From the NCBI GenBank assembly GCA_965207495.1, contig OZ242287.1, positions 2,046,001-2,110,000 on the forward strand: 64,000 bases of DNA, given 5' to 3'. Source of the stretch: Bin5 sp965207495. GTDB lineage: Bacteria; Chloroflexota; Anaerolineae; Caldilineales; Caldilineaceae. Positions within the stretch are counted from its first letter, which is position 1. Every line of letters starts with the position of its first letter. The notes below the pieces were generated by a model. The model was given only the letters and a program-made list of their open reading frames with translations. It did no database searches and was not told the DNA's origin. The translations under genes and the position numbers were made by a program. This document shows, piece by piece, positions 35,484 through 44,010 of this stretch.

Positions 35484-36632
35484 TCACGGCATTCCCCTGA
35501 CACCTGCCACCAGCCGCTCCAAGTCTTCCTCACTGTTAAAGACATGGGTAGACACGCGAATCATGGTGCCGTCCAGCTCCAGCGGAGCGACCAGTACCTT
35601 ATTCTCTTTCAAGTGCTCCTGTATCTCGGCCGATGTGTACCCCTTGAGACTGAAGGTAACGATGCCTGAAGACTTCCCGTAGTGCAGGGGCGTATGCACC
35701 TTCAATCCCGGCACGTCCAAAAGGGCCGCCTTGAGGCGGTCTGTATAATCGGCAATATAGGAAAAGACGTTCTCCCAACCGATCTCTGCCCAGAAGTCGA
35801 GCGCCTTGCCAAAGCCCAACTGGTCGGCCAGATTGCGCGTCCCGAACTCGAAACGCTTGGCCTCGTCCAGCAGCGTGAGCCCTCCCACCAAATCAAAGTC
35901 TTTCTGCGAATGGGAGCCGATCCAGCTTGGCTGGATCCAGGGAATCCGGTCGCGCCGCACGTAGAAACCGCCGGTTCCCTGCGGCGCCATGATGTACTTG
36001 TGCCCACTGAAAGCGTAAAAGTCGCAGTCCAGCTCGCGCATATCAACCGGAACCGCGCCATAAGCCTGCGCCCCGTCCAGCAGGACAGGCACGCCGCGAT
36101 CATGCGCAATGTCAACCAGCGCCCGCGCCGGCAGCCGCTGACCGGTACGCCGGCAAACATGGCTGATCGAAACGACCCCCGTGCGATCATCGAGCAGCCG
36201 CTCAAACTGCGCCAACATCTGCTCCTCGTCGTGGACAACCTCCAGAAAACGCAGCTCGATGCCGTAGCGCTGCACATGGCTATACCAAGTGATCCGGTTG
36301 CCCGGATGCTCCTTGTCGCTCAGGATGACGTTGTCGCCCGCCTGCCAGTTGATCCCATTGGCCACGATGTTGATGCCGATCGTCGTGTTCTCGCCCAGCA
36401 CGATCTCATCGCTGTCCGCGTTCATTGACTGCGCGACCTTGTCGCGCGTCGCCTCGAACCCCTCCAGCATCCTTTCGTTGATCCCAGGCGCGGCCCCGCC
36501 CGCATTATGAAACTGCGCCCAGCGGTTCGTCTCCTCGATCACCGGCTCCATCTTCGGCGAAAACCCGCTGCTCTGGAAGTAAGCGTATTCCTGCGTAATC
36601 GGAGTGAGGCGGCGGATGTCGGACAGTTGCAT
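35484..36632 (-). CDS. Class V PLP enzyme, second paralogue
   Basis: This 382-residue fold-type I enzyme has LDGAQAYG with Asp186 and the Schiff-base Lys212 in FSGHKYIMAPQG. ENTTIGIN at 81-88 contacts the phosphate. It resembles isopenicillin-N epimerase / selenocysteine lyase-type proteins. A GTG start at 36656 is possible, but the ATG at 36632 has GGAAGA about 8 bases upstream and begins at the conserved N-terminus. It is separated from the rest of operon IV by the helicase/coiled-coil insert. Composite repeat copy 2 follows its stop. Confidence 0.87.
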   Translation of the reverse strand: MQLSDIRRLTPITQEYAYFQSSGFSPKMEPVIEETNRWAQFHNAGGAAPGINERMLEGFEATRDKVAQSMNADSDEIVLGENTTIGINIVANGINWQAGDNVILSDKEHPGNRITWYSHVQRYGIELRFLEVVHDEEQMLAQFERLLDDRTGVVSISHVCRRTGQRLPARALVDIAHDRGVPVLLDGAQAYGAVPVDMRELDCDFYAFSGHKYIMAPQGTGGFYVRRDRIPWIQPSWIGSHSQKDFDLVGGLTLLDEAKRFEFGTRNLADQLGFGKALDFWAEIGWENVFSYIADYTDRLKAALLDVPGLKVHTPLHYGKSSGIVTFSLKGYTSAEIQEHLKENKVLVAPLELDGTMIRVSTHVFNSEEDLERLVAGVRGMP

Positions 36633-36784
36633 GGGCGATTCTTCCAATGTATTCACAATGCGAACATTTACTCAATGAAGCGGAGTCCGGGATCTTGCAG
36701 TTGGAATAGCAGACGACTATCGGCCGACTCCAAAGGCTGACTTGGATTGCCGTTAAAGTCAAGACACCTAATCGCCTCTAATTG

Positions 36785-37339
36785 TTAGCGCCCCCGTCGT
36801 GACGACTCTTCGGCCAGGTCTCTGACTTCAGCAACTTGAAAGCTGAGGGCATCAAGACGCTTCAGTATTGCGTCATTGACGGCCATACACTGTTCGTTCG
36901 CAGTCACGACTTCCGCTCTAACTTGCTCGGTGACGGATCTCGTTTCAGCTGTGAATTCCGTTCCCAAACTGTCAATGTGTTGAACAAGCACTGTTTGAAA
37001 CTCTGCGCCAACTTTCTCGGCGGTGGATTTGGTAATCTCAAGTAATTCCGTTCTAAGACCGTCCATTCGATGTGAAAGGACAGTTCGCATTTGTGTTACC
37101 AGCCCTCTTACCTCCGTTGCGTCCAGAGTGTCAAAGACCCGACCGCTCAACTCCACCAAGGTTCCGATCTCAAATACCAGATTCTCAACTGACTCCTGTA
37201 GCAATAGGAACCGTTTCCCAGCTTCATCTAACTGGTCTGACGCGGTCTTCATTCGGCCCAACTCTTCGGCGATCCGTAAGATGTTTTCTTCTGCTTGCAG
37301 AATCGTGTCTCCAATCTCGTCATTCACCTCGTGTGTCAT
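36785..37339 (-). CDS. Uncharacterised coiled-coil protein coupled to the helicase
   Basis: This 184-residue, almost wholly helical protein shows heptad-like spacing throughout, for example ILRIAEELGRMKTASDQLDEA and RTELLEITKSTAEKVGAEF. It has no membrane segment, Cys cluster or enzymatic motif. It resembles the helical part of methyl-accepting or apolipoprotein-like proteins but no family is certain. Its ATG at 37339 lies inside the end of the helicase gene (overlap 37320-37339), with GGAGAG upstream, so the two are translationally coupled and probably act together. Its lower G+C and AT-richer codons match the helicase, not the metabolic neighbours. An oligomerising or scaffolding role is inference. 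Confidence 0.7.
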   Translation of the reverse strand: MTHEVNDEIGDTILQAEENILRIAEELGRMKTASDQLDEAGKRFLLLQESVENLVFEIGTLVELSGRVFDTLDATEVRGLVTQMRTVLSHRMDGLRTELLEITKSTAEKVGAEFQTVLVQHIDSLGTEFTAETRSVTEQVRAEVVTANEQCMAVNDAILKRLDALSFQVAEVRDLAEESSRRGR

Positions 37340-40300
37340 TCTGCTCTCCAGGTAGCTCCAATTCGTAGAAATGGCTCATACTTGAAACCGACTCTACAAC
37401 GTTGGACCCAATAGCGCTTAACGCAGCCATTCGCACTACGTAACCATACTCATGGCCAACCCCAAGAAGCAGCCGCGCAAAATTTAGTCCATCCTCGCCT
37501 TCAACCATTATTCTCGCAACGTTTCCTGCCAAAAGGGGGCGTCGTTCGAAAATGTCGCGCAGCAGTTCATGCTGCACAGTGCATATGTTCAATTTCCCGG
37601 GTTTCGATTCCCTGCGAAGTGCAGTTAGCATCGCAACAGTCTGGTCTATCACGTTCCGGTCGGTTTCCCAAGTACTCATGGAACGGGCGATTACGGAAAG
37701 GTACCGTAGAGCCACGTTGCTTGGATCGGCTTCCAGAATGCGTCGGGTCGTACCCATTAGGGCACGCAGTCGACCTTTATGGTCACCTTCTTTCAGTTCT
37801 AAGAGACTTCCCAACACGGATCGTACTGTTGCCAGCCCAACATCGTCAAAGGAACGTCCCCGCCAGGAATCTAGTTGTTTGGTGAAGGGGGACTCTTCTA
37901 GGTAATTGAGTATATCTCTTCGAAAACTGTCGCTGTCTTCGTACTTCCAGCACAATTCCGCCATGTTTCGTATGGCTTCCTTCCGCTTTGCGACCACCTC
38001 ATCATAAATGAAGTTTATGAGAACACTCGCCGCCTGTTGCACCACACCCGCCGGCTCTTTGGCAACTATCCGCTTCATATACACATTTACTTGAGCTTGG
38101 AACTTGTACCTTGACAAATAATTTGCCAGTTTTTTCATGACGGCTTCTGAGTTCAGGTCGCCAACCGTTACCTCGAACTTTCTTGCCCTCCAGTCCACCG
38201 TGTAGTCCTCAACAATTCCTAAGATAGCCAGTCTGTAAATGTATTTTTCCTTATCCGACCTCTCTCTTGGCGGCCCGAAAGGAATCCCGACCTTTCGCGA
38301 TTGATCAGTCGACTCACCGACCATCCATTTCTGCCAGAGCTCGAAAGTGCAGTTTATTTCTTTCTCCCGTCCCTTGTACGAATTCAGAAGAAAGTACAAT
38401 TGAACGAATACATCGCCTTGTCTATACCGCGGTACGCTTTTTAGCTTACTCATAGCCTCTGTATGATCTACTTCCCTTAAAATGGCCTGCGCTTGCTCCC
38501 ATTCGCTATGACTATATATCACTGTGCAAATCGCGTAGTTCTCAATCTGATTTCTGCCCGCGCGACCCGCCTCCTGGTAAAACTGCTCGATTGATGCCGG
38601 CATGACATAATGTATTGTATAGCGTATGTTTTCTTTATCAATGCCCATTCCGAATGACTTAGTCGTTACAAGCTCTCGAATCTTACTCTTGGTAAACTGG
38701 CTCTGCTTATCCTGCTTGTATCTGGTCCAGTCTCCTTCGAATTCACGAGGCAATTCTCCTGCATAGTAATGGGTATGACCCAATTCTTTGGCAACTTCGA
38801 CTACGCCTAGTCCTTGGTTTACATGCGGACAAAACACCAACCCGCAGTCAGCCGATTCTTTTTCGCGCCACTTGAGGAATTCTGGTGAGTCCAGTTTCCA
38901 TTGGCCGGGCAACATTCTGCGAACCTGTGCCAATTTCTGTACTCGCCCCCTAGGCGACACTTTTGTTACATCAAAGTTCAATTCCCTCCGATTAAAGGAC
39001 TCAGGTCGAATGATTGCGTCCTCGTCGGTTATTTCCAGATCGGCCCGTATGTCCCCCAGCACGGCAAAGGAAGCCGTACCTGTTAGCGCAACCAGTGTGG
39101 GGAGAGTGCCAGTCTCTTGGTCCGCACAATAATTCTTTAGATTGTGTGGCAGACGTAAGTAAGCGGGTCGGAAGTCGTGCCCCCATTCGGACAAGCAGTG
39201 TGCCTCGTCAAGAACGACAAAAGAAATGGGCACATGCGACTTAGCATCTTTAAGCCCGTCCCGGAACCCCTGTGACTGCATCCTTTCAGGCGCAATGAAA
39301 ACGTAGTACAACTCCCCATCAGCCATTCGTCGCAATTGCTCATGTTGGTCTCTGGTCTGACTTGAAATCCCTGTCATCCGGTCAATACCCATACTCTTCA
39401 AGCTTCGAACTTGGTCCTCAATCAAAGAGATAATTGGGTCTACTATTAGCGTCATACCGGGCAACAACATTCCCACGAATTGATAGATCAGCGACTTCCC
39501 GCCTCCTGTCGGCAAGAGCACAATTGCAGGCTCCCCACTCAGGAGTCTAGTTATCGACGGCAGCTGCCCTTCTCGAAAATTTTTCTTGCGAAATACGATC
39601 TGCAATAGACTCTTCAGAGCCTGCTCTTGATTCTTATTGCCTTCTTCTAATCCATAGCGAAATCCATGGGACCACTGCATCTTGCGCTCGCTTCGTGGAT
39701 TTTCTGCGCGGCGTAAACGCAAAGCGCGACCCACATATTCTGGCGCCACGTGGGCAAGGAGAGGGGCATTCCGGCCCTCTTCCAGAAGCAAGCTATTTGA
39801 GATGACTACATCGTATCTTCCATTGGGACGGTCAACATATCGAACTTTGTGTCCCTGGTTCTGTAATCCCTTCCCACCAATCACCTCCAGCTGAGTCACA
39901 GGGGGTCCGACTCCGATTTCCGGTTGGAGTGTAGTCGTGCAATCCCATATTTTCCAAAGCGTCTCGAAGGCATCGCCAACTGCCGGCAGGTCTTCTTCAA
40001 CAACCAAAATTCGCTGCCGGCTGGCGGCATCTAGCACTCCGTACCGGTACAACAGTAACAAGCCACGCATGCAGCGTTGCACAGCCAATGGTCGCAAGAG
40101 CAGATGCCAAGCCGCTCGATAGATTCGCATCTCATCAGGTCCGGAAGCCCCCGCGCAGTGGGAAACTAATGCGCTATCTACCTTCTGTATTCGTCTAGGC
40201 CATCTGCCTTTTCGATTTACTTTCAACATTTTCTCTGATGCTTCAAGCAGCTTGAAACTGCTGTCAGGCGGAAGCAAAGACTTTTCAAATAGGAAGTTCA

Positions 40301-40601
40301 CGTCGTCCCGCGTGCCAAACTGCAGGAATTCGCTGCCTTGTCCCAATAGCAGAAGGCGCTCCCAGTTTGGGTCCACCAGAGTTGGATTGCCTCGGGCGAT
40401 AATCTTGTCACAGATTGCTGTAGAAGCCGCAAGAGAGGGGTCGTCAATCTCGGTTAAGTCGAGGGCATCAGACTCGATCACTCCGTGGGCGTTGGATTGT
40501 AGCAACTCGTCCAATTGGGAGCGCCACTTTTCCATCCCCTGATTGTCAAATGAATCCCAAATCCCTAGTCTACCTGAAGCTGTAAATCTTACTGTTTTCA
40601 T
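37320..40601 (-). CDS. RecQ-like SF2 DNA helicase with large unknown N- and C-terminal regions
   Basis: This 1093-residue protein carries a RecQ-type core: FREGQ (motif 0) at 342-346, Walker A TGGGKS at 365-370, DEAHCLSEWGHDFRP from 465, LTGTA at 506-510, motif V KSFGMGIDK near 648-656 and motif VI QEAGRAGR at 676-683. It is much longer than RecQ. About 340 N-terminal and 400 C-terminal residues match nothing I recognise, and the RQC zinc cysteines and HRDC domain are not evident. DpdF of the 7-deazaguanine DNA-modification systems is a related RecQ-like helicase, but no dpd partners are here. I chose the ATG at 40601 over a TTG at 40637. It forms an overlapping pair with the coiled-coil gene and has lower G+C than its neighbours. 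Confidence 0.88.
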   Translation of the reverse strand: MKTVRFTASGRLGIWDSFDNQGMEKWRSQLDELLQSNAHGVIESDALDLTEIDDPSLAASTAICDKIIARGNPTLVDPNWERLLLLGQGSEFLQFGTRDDVNFLFEKSLLPPDSSFKLLEASEKMLKVNRKGRWPRRIQKVDSALVSHCAGASGPDEMRIYRAAWHLLLRPLAVQRCMRGLLLLYRYGVLDAASRQRILVVEEDLPAVGDAFETLWKIWDCTTTLQPEIGVGPPVTQLEVIGGKGLQNQGHKVRYVDRPNGRYDVVISNSLLLEEGRNAPLLAHVAPEYVGRALRLRRAENPRSERKMQWSHGFRYGLEEGNKNQEQALKSLLQIVFRKKNFREGQLPSITRLLSGEPAIVLLPTGGGKSLIYQFVGMLLPGMTLIVDPIISLIEDQVRSLKSMGIDRMTGISSQTRDQHEQLRRMADGELYYVFIAPERMQSQGFRDGLKDAKSHVPISFVVLDEAHCLSEWGHDFRPAYLRLPHNLKNYCADQETGTLPTLVALTGTASFAVLGDIRADLEITDEDAIIRPESFNRRELNFDVTKVSPRGRVQKLAQVRRMLPGQWKLDSPEFLKWREKESADCGLVFCPHVNQGLGVVEVAKELGHTHYYAGELPREFEGDWTRYKQDKQSQFTKSKIRELVTTKSFGMGIDKENIRYTIHYVMPASIEQFYQEAGRAGRNQIENYAICTVIYSHSEWEQAQAILREVDHTEAMSKLKSVPRYRQGDVFVQLYFLLNSYKGREKEINCTFELWQKWMVGESTDQSRKVGIPFGPPRERSDKEKYIYRLAILGIVEDYTVDWRARKFEVTVGDLNSEAVMKKLANYLSRYKFQAQVNVYMKRIVAKEPAGVVQQAASVLINFIYDEVVAKRKEAIRNMAELCWKYEDSDSFRRDILNYLEESPFTKQLDSWRGRSFDDVGLATVRSVLGSLLELKEGDHKGRLRALMGTTRRILEADPSNVALRYLSVIARSMSTWETDRNVIDQTVAMLTALRRESKPGKLNICTVQHELLRDIFERRPLLAGNVARIMVEGEDGLNFARLLLGVGHEYGYVVRMAALSAIGSNVVESVSSMSHFYELELPGEQNDTRGE

Positions 40602-40650
40602 ATTGACCAGAAATTTCCAATCTCTCGATCGAAACAACCTTGGCTATAAC

Positions 40651-41400
40651 TCACATCCCCGGCGCCACCTGCAACACCGTCACACCCATCTCCATGTACT
40701 TATCCCGCTCCGCCTCGCTGGCCGCCCCCAAACTCACCTGCGCCGTACTATCCTTCAACTGCTCCAGCACATGCATGATACACTCATCCACCGTCTTGAA
40801 CGGACTATACGGCAGACTCTCCATGCTGAAGCGCAAGTCGTTAGGCCCAAACGCCAGCAGGTCAACGCCCGGCTTGGCCAGCTTGCCCGCGTTGATGACA
40901 GCCTCCACCGACTCCAACTGAAGCGCCAGAAAGCCGTTACTATTCCACCAGTCTGCATAGGCCAGCCGGTCAATCGATGCCGGGTTGGTAGGCTCGCCAA
41001 ATGCGGCCAGGTTGCGCCGCGCCACACCGCCCGAACTTCGCCGCCCTACCTGTGGGTAATAAAAATACTTGATCGACTCATCCACCTCAGCCATGCTTTC
41101 AACTTCCGGTACCATGATGCCGGTCGGTCCCAGGTCGAGGAAGCGTCCGACCAGATAGGTGTGTCGTGTGTGTTGGATGCGAAACTGCACCGGAACCCCC
41201 AACGCTTCAGCGTGACCGCAGAAATTCTCCAGGTCAATTTCGCAGAATGCCGTGTGCTGACTGTCCACATAGACGAAACTGTAGTCGCCCTGAGCCATCA
41301 GATCTTCCAGCTGGGTGCGGTTGAAATAGACCGGCGCGCCAACGCCAAAAATCACTTCGCCGCTGTGTATTCGCTCTTTCAGATTAGTCGCGTTTGTCAT
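40651..41400 (-). CDS. HpcH/HpaI-family aldolase
   Basis: This 249-residue protein has the class II HpaI plan: VDSQH with catalytic His49, FRIQH for the substrate Arg, GIMVPEVES supplying the metal-binding Glu, and AFGPNDLRFSM. Family members cleave 2-keto-3-deoxy sugar acids or similar compounds to pyruvate plus an aldehyde. The usual EH dyad is QH here (Gln48), a small deviation. It lies 13 bases downstream of the zinc-ribbon gene and 50 bases before the helicase start, so an original operon IV gene is now flanked by two foreign-looking ones. Confidence 0.88.
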   Translation of the reverse strand: MTNATNLKERIHSGEVIFGVGAPVYFNRTQLEDLMAQGDYSFVYVDSQHTAFCEIDLENFCGHAEALGVPVQFRIQHTRHTYLVGRFLDLGPTGIMVPEVESMAEVDESIKYFYYPQVGRRSSGGVARRNLAAFGEPTNPASIDRLAYADWWNSNGFLALQLESVEAVINAGKLAKPGVDLLAFGPNDLRFSMESLPYSPFKTVDECIMHVLEQLKDSTAQVSLGAASEAERDKYMEMGVTVLQVAPGM

Positions 41401-41413
41401 TTGTCTTTTTCCT

Positions 41414-42193
41414 TCAGAATTGCCGTTCCAACAGTGCTAACGGTGCTTCGATCAGAATTGATCGGATGGTTTCCATTGCGCCCCACTCATTTAAACCGGC
41501 ATGAAGTGTTAGCCCCACGACAATGCCCAATAGCATGATTGCTGTGCCAGTCAGGCACCCACTCTTTTCGACTCGTCCTCGCTTTTCGAGTTTCTCTAAG
41601 TCTGCTCTTTCGTCTGGATCAGCGTTTTTGGAACGGTCTACCTGCCTGTTCTTGATCGATCGCGTATGTGCTTCGTTCGCCTGAAGGCTGTTTGAAGTCT
41701 CGAGGTACCGCAAAGGGTCGCCACTCGTCTTGGCCGTCGTCCGGTTCGATCTTTGCCCAGTTCCGGGCTGGTCGCTCCCTTCTGTAATGGACTTTCGTGA
41801 ACTGCTAATACCGCTGTGTGTCTCTATGTCTTCTGGCACCTGTCTTCTTGGCTTACGATACACTTTCTCCTGCGATTGTCTAGAGTGCAAACTTGCAGCG
41901 GAATTGTCTTCGTGAGTAGCATCACTCTCAGAATTGTCTTTGCTAAAGGTCGAGTCCAATCGACCTACTACCGGGTTGCCGCTGCTTAAGGGATCTGAGA
42001 GGCCGCAAACGGGACATTGGACAGTCTGATTCAAAGAGGGAGGGCAGCCGCAACCGGCACAAGACTCAAACCCAAACCAACTTCCTGTAACATTGATATC
42101 AAAGAAGCAATCCTCACATAGTAACAGCTGATTTGCCTCAAAAGTCGCACTCTCCTCTACTAGGTGACCACAATCGTCGCAGCACTGTAGCAT
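41414..42193 (-). CDS. Uncharacterised membrane-anchored zinc-ribbon protein
   Basis: This 259-residue protein has a Cys-rich head with Cys4, 5, 8, 26, 29, 45, 48, 50, 60 and 63, arranged as CxxC knuckles like double zinc ribbons. A hydrophilic, Ser/Asn/Arg-rich disordered linker spans about 65-205. One membrane segment (about 213-234, GTAIMLLGIVVGLTLHAGL) and a short tail follow. The head should be cytoplasmic. The plan recalls zinc-ribbon domain proteins of Gram-positive and Chloroflexota genomes, but no family is certain. Base composition is low (26 of 60 G+C at 41881-41940). It is inserted between the ThDP enzyme and the aldolase. Confidence 0.65.
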   Translation of the reverse strand: MLQCCDDCGHLVEESATFEANQLLLCEDCFFDINVTGSWFGFESCAGCGCPPSLNQTVQCPVCGLSDPLSSGNPVVGRLDSTFSKDNSESDATHEDNSAASLHSRQSQEKVYRKPRRQVPEDIETHSGISSSRKSITEGSDQPGTGQRSNRTTAKTSGDPLRYLETSNSLQANEAHTRSIKNRQVDRSKNADPDERADLEKLEKRGRVEKSGCLTGTAIMLLGIVVGLTLHAGLNEWGAMETIRSILIEAPLALLERQF

Positions 42194-42323
42194 TGTCGAG
42201 TCCTCGGAAGTCGGGACGGAACTGGCAGGTAGGCAAGCCCACCTTGGACCCTTACATCTGGAGTCGCTGGACTTTTCAGTTGGCTAAAATCATGACTAGG
42301 GTGATGCCACTTTATGGATGCCC

Positions 42324-43916
42324 TCAAAACTCTCTGTCCAACATCCCCACCGGAATTTCAATCAGCGTCGGTTTGCCGTTCTGGCCAGCGACCGCTTCCT
42401 CCAGTGCACTCTGCAACTCGTTCCCGTCCTCCGCGCGGACCCCGTGCGCGCCAAAACTCTGCGCCAGCGCCACGAAGTCTGGATTGTGCAACTGGGTCCC
42501 GAGCACATGACCGTCAAACTCCTCCATCTGGGCCCGCAGTACATTTCCGTAAGCGTTATCGTTGAAAACGATCGCCACGGCATTGATACCGTACTGTACG
42601 GCCGTCGACAACTCCTGCACGTTGTACAGAAAACCGCCGTCACCGGATATCGACACGACCACTCGGTCCGGGCACCCAACCTTTGCCCCCAACGCAATAG
42701 GGTAGGCGCAGCCCAGCGTTCCGTGCGAAGAGCTGGTCAGATAGGAGTGCGGTCCCTTGGCCCTGAAATAGTTGCGGCTGTAATACCCCATCTGGTTCAT
42801 GCCCTGGATCACGATCGCATCATCCGGCAGCGCCGCGTGGATCGCTTCCATAAATCCCCATTGCGGCTGCAACTGCCTGGACGGCTCAAAGCGCGCCCCG
42901 TTTATGGCCGCAACCTCAGCCTGCACCGCCTCGGCCTTGTCGCCGCGCGACGGCCCTTCAGCCGCGACAGCCTGGTTGAGCGCCAACATCACGGGATAGG
43001 CATCCCCGCGGATCGCCAGCACATCGCCGCCTTCCCCGAACTCGTCCTCGTCGACATCAATCCGGATGACCTGCTGACCCTCTCCGCTCGAGAAATGGCT
43101 TGTCCCGACCGCCAGGATCAGGTCCCGCGTCGAAAGCCAGTTACGCAGAGGCTGAAAGCGCATCTCGGCCATGCCCAATGACAGAGGATGCGTTTCCGAA
43201 ATACACCCCTTTCCCTGTCTCGTCGTTACGACCGGTATCTGCAGGTAGTCGGCCAGTTCGGCCACCAGAATGGCGGCCTTGGCGCGCATCACGCCGCCCC
43301 CCGCCCATATGACCGGCCGCCTTGCCGACGCCAGCAACTCCCCCGCCTTTTGGATCGCTCTAGGGTCGCCACTGGCGGGCACCTGCGTTTCAGCCGCGGG
43401 CAGCGCCGGGCTGACCTCTTCCGTCGCCGCGAACACGGCCGGCGGAATCTCAATCCCCACTGGCCGCGGCCGCCCGGATCGTAGTTGTTGGAACGCCTCC
43501 TGAACCAAGCTGGGAATCTCACTTGGACTCTGCGCCCTGCCCGCCCACTTTGTAAGCGGACCCAGCCACGCCGACTCGTCAAGTTCCAGTCCCTTTTTGC
43601 GGTGGTGATGATCTCCGCTCACCACCAATATCGGTGAGGAAGTAGCAAAGGCTGTTGCTACGCCCGACAAGGCGTTGAACAAACCCGGCCCTTCCACCAC
43701 CAGCGCGGCGGCAACTTCGCCGCTGGCGCGCGCATACCCGTCCGCCATGTAGCTGGCAGCCTGCTCGTGCCGCACCGCGATATAGCGAATGCTCGGCGTC
43801 GAATACAGCGCGTCAATCGCCTCGTACTGCCCCGCGCCGGGCACGCCAAATACCGCCCGCAACCCCTCCGCGGCCAGCGACCGCACCAGTGCTTCCCCTC
43901 CATTCATTCTCGGCAT
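42324..43916 (-). CDS. Thiamine-diphosphate enzyme (acetolactate synthase / benzoylformate decarboxylase-like)
   Basis: This 530-residue protein has the three-domain ThDP decarboxylase plan. Glu51 in RHEQAA activates the cofactor. The ThDP/Mg motif starts GDG at 425-427 and ends NDN at 452-454. The central domain contains VIWAGGGVMRAKA. No acetolactate synthase small subunit follows, and the FAD-contact region is weak, so a catabolic 2-oxo acid decarboxylase or carboligase is likelier than valine biosynthesis. It lies 94 bases after an LLM oxidoreductase and may process the pyruvate-like product of the aldolase. The substrate is inferred only from context. Confidence 0.88.
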   Translation of the reverse strand: MPRMNGGEALVRSLAAEGLRAVFGVPGAGQYEAIDALYSTPSIRYIAVRHEQAASYMADGYARASGEVAAALVVEGPGLFNALSGVATAFATSSPILVVSGDHHHRKKGLELDESAWLGPLTKWAGRAQSPSEIPSLVQEAFQQLRSGRPRPVGIEIPPAVFAATEEVSPALPAAETQVPASGDPRAIQKAGELLASARRPVIWAGGGVMRAKAAILVAELADYLQIPVVTTRQGKGCISETHPLSLGMAEMRFQPLRNWLSTRDLILAVGTSHFSSGEGQQVIRIDVDEDEFGEGGDVLAIRGDAYPVMLALNQAVAAEGPSRGDKAEAVQAEVAAINGARFEPSRQLQPQWGFMEAIHAALPDDAIVIQGMNQMGYYSRNYFRAKGPHSYLTSSSHGTLGCAYPIALGAKVGCPDRVVVSISGDGGFLYNVQELSTAVQYGINAVAIVFNDNAYGNVLRAQMEEFDGHVLGTQLHNPDFVALAQSFGAHGVRAEDGNELQSALEEAVAGQNGKPTLIEIPVGMLDREF

Positions 43917-44010
43917 AATTCAGATTCCCTGACTGTACTGTTGCGTAAGCTAAGCGCCTGCATTACTAACCGTTCAATGTCTCAATCTGTCAGCAACTCG
44001 CGTCTGCCGC

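Noticed and set aside
37320..40601. Helicase considered as part of a complete Dpd DNA-modification system
   Set aside because: No dpdA-type transglycosylase or 7-deazaguanine synthesis gene is near, so only the helicase similarity can be noted.
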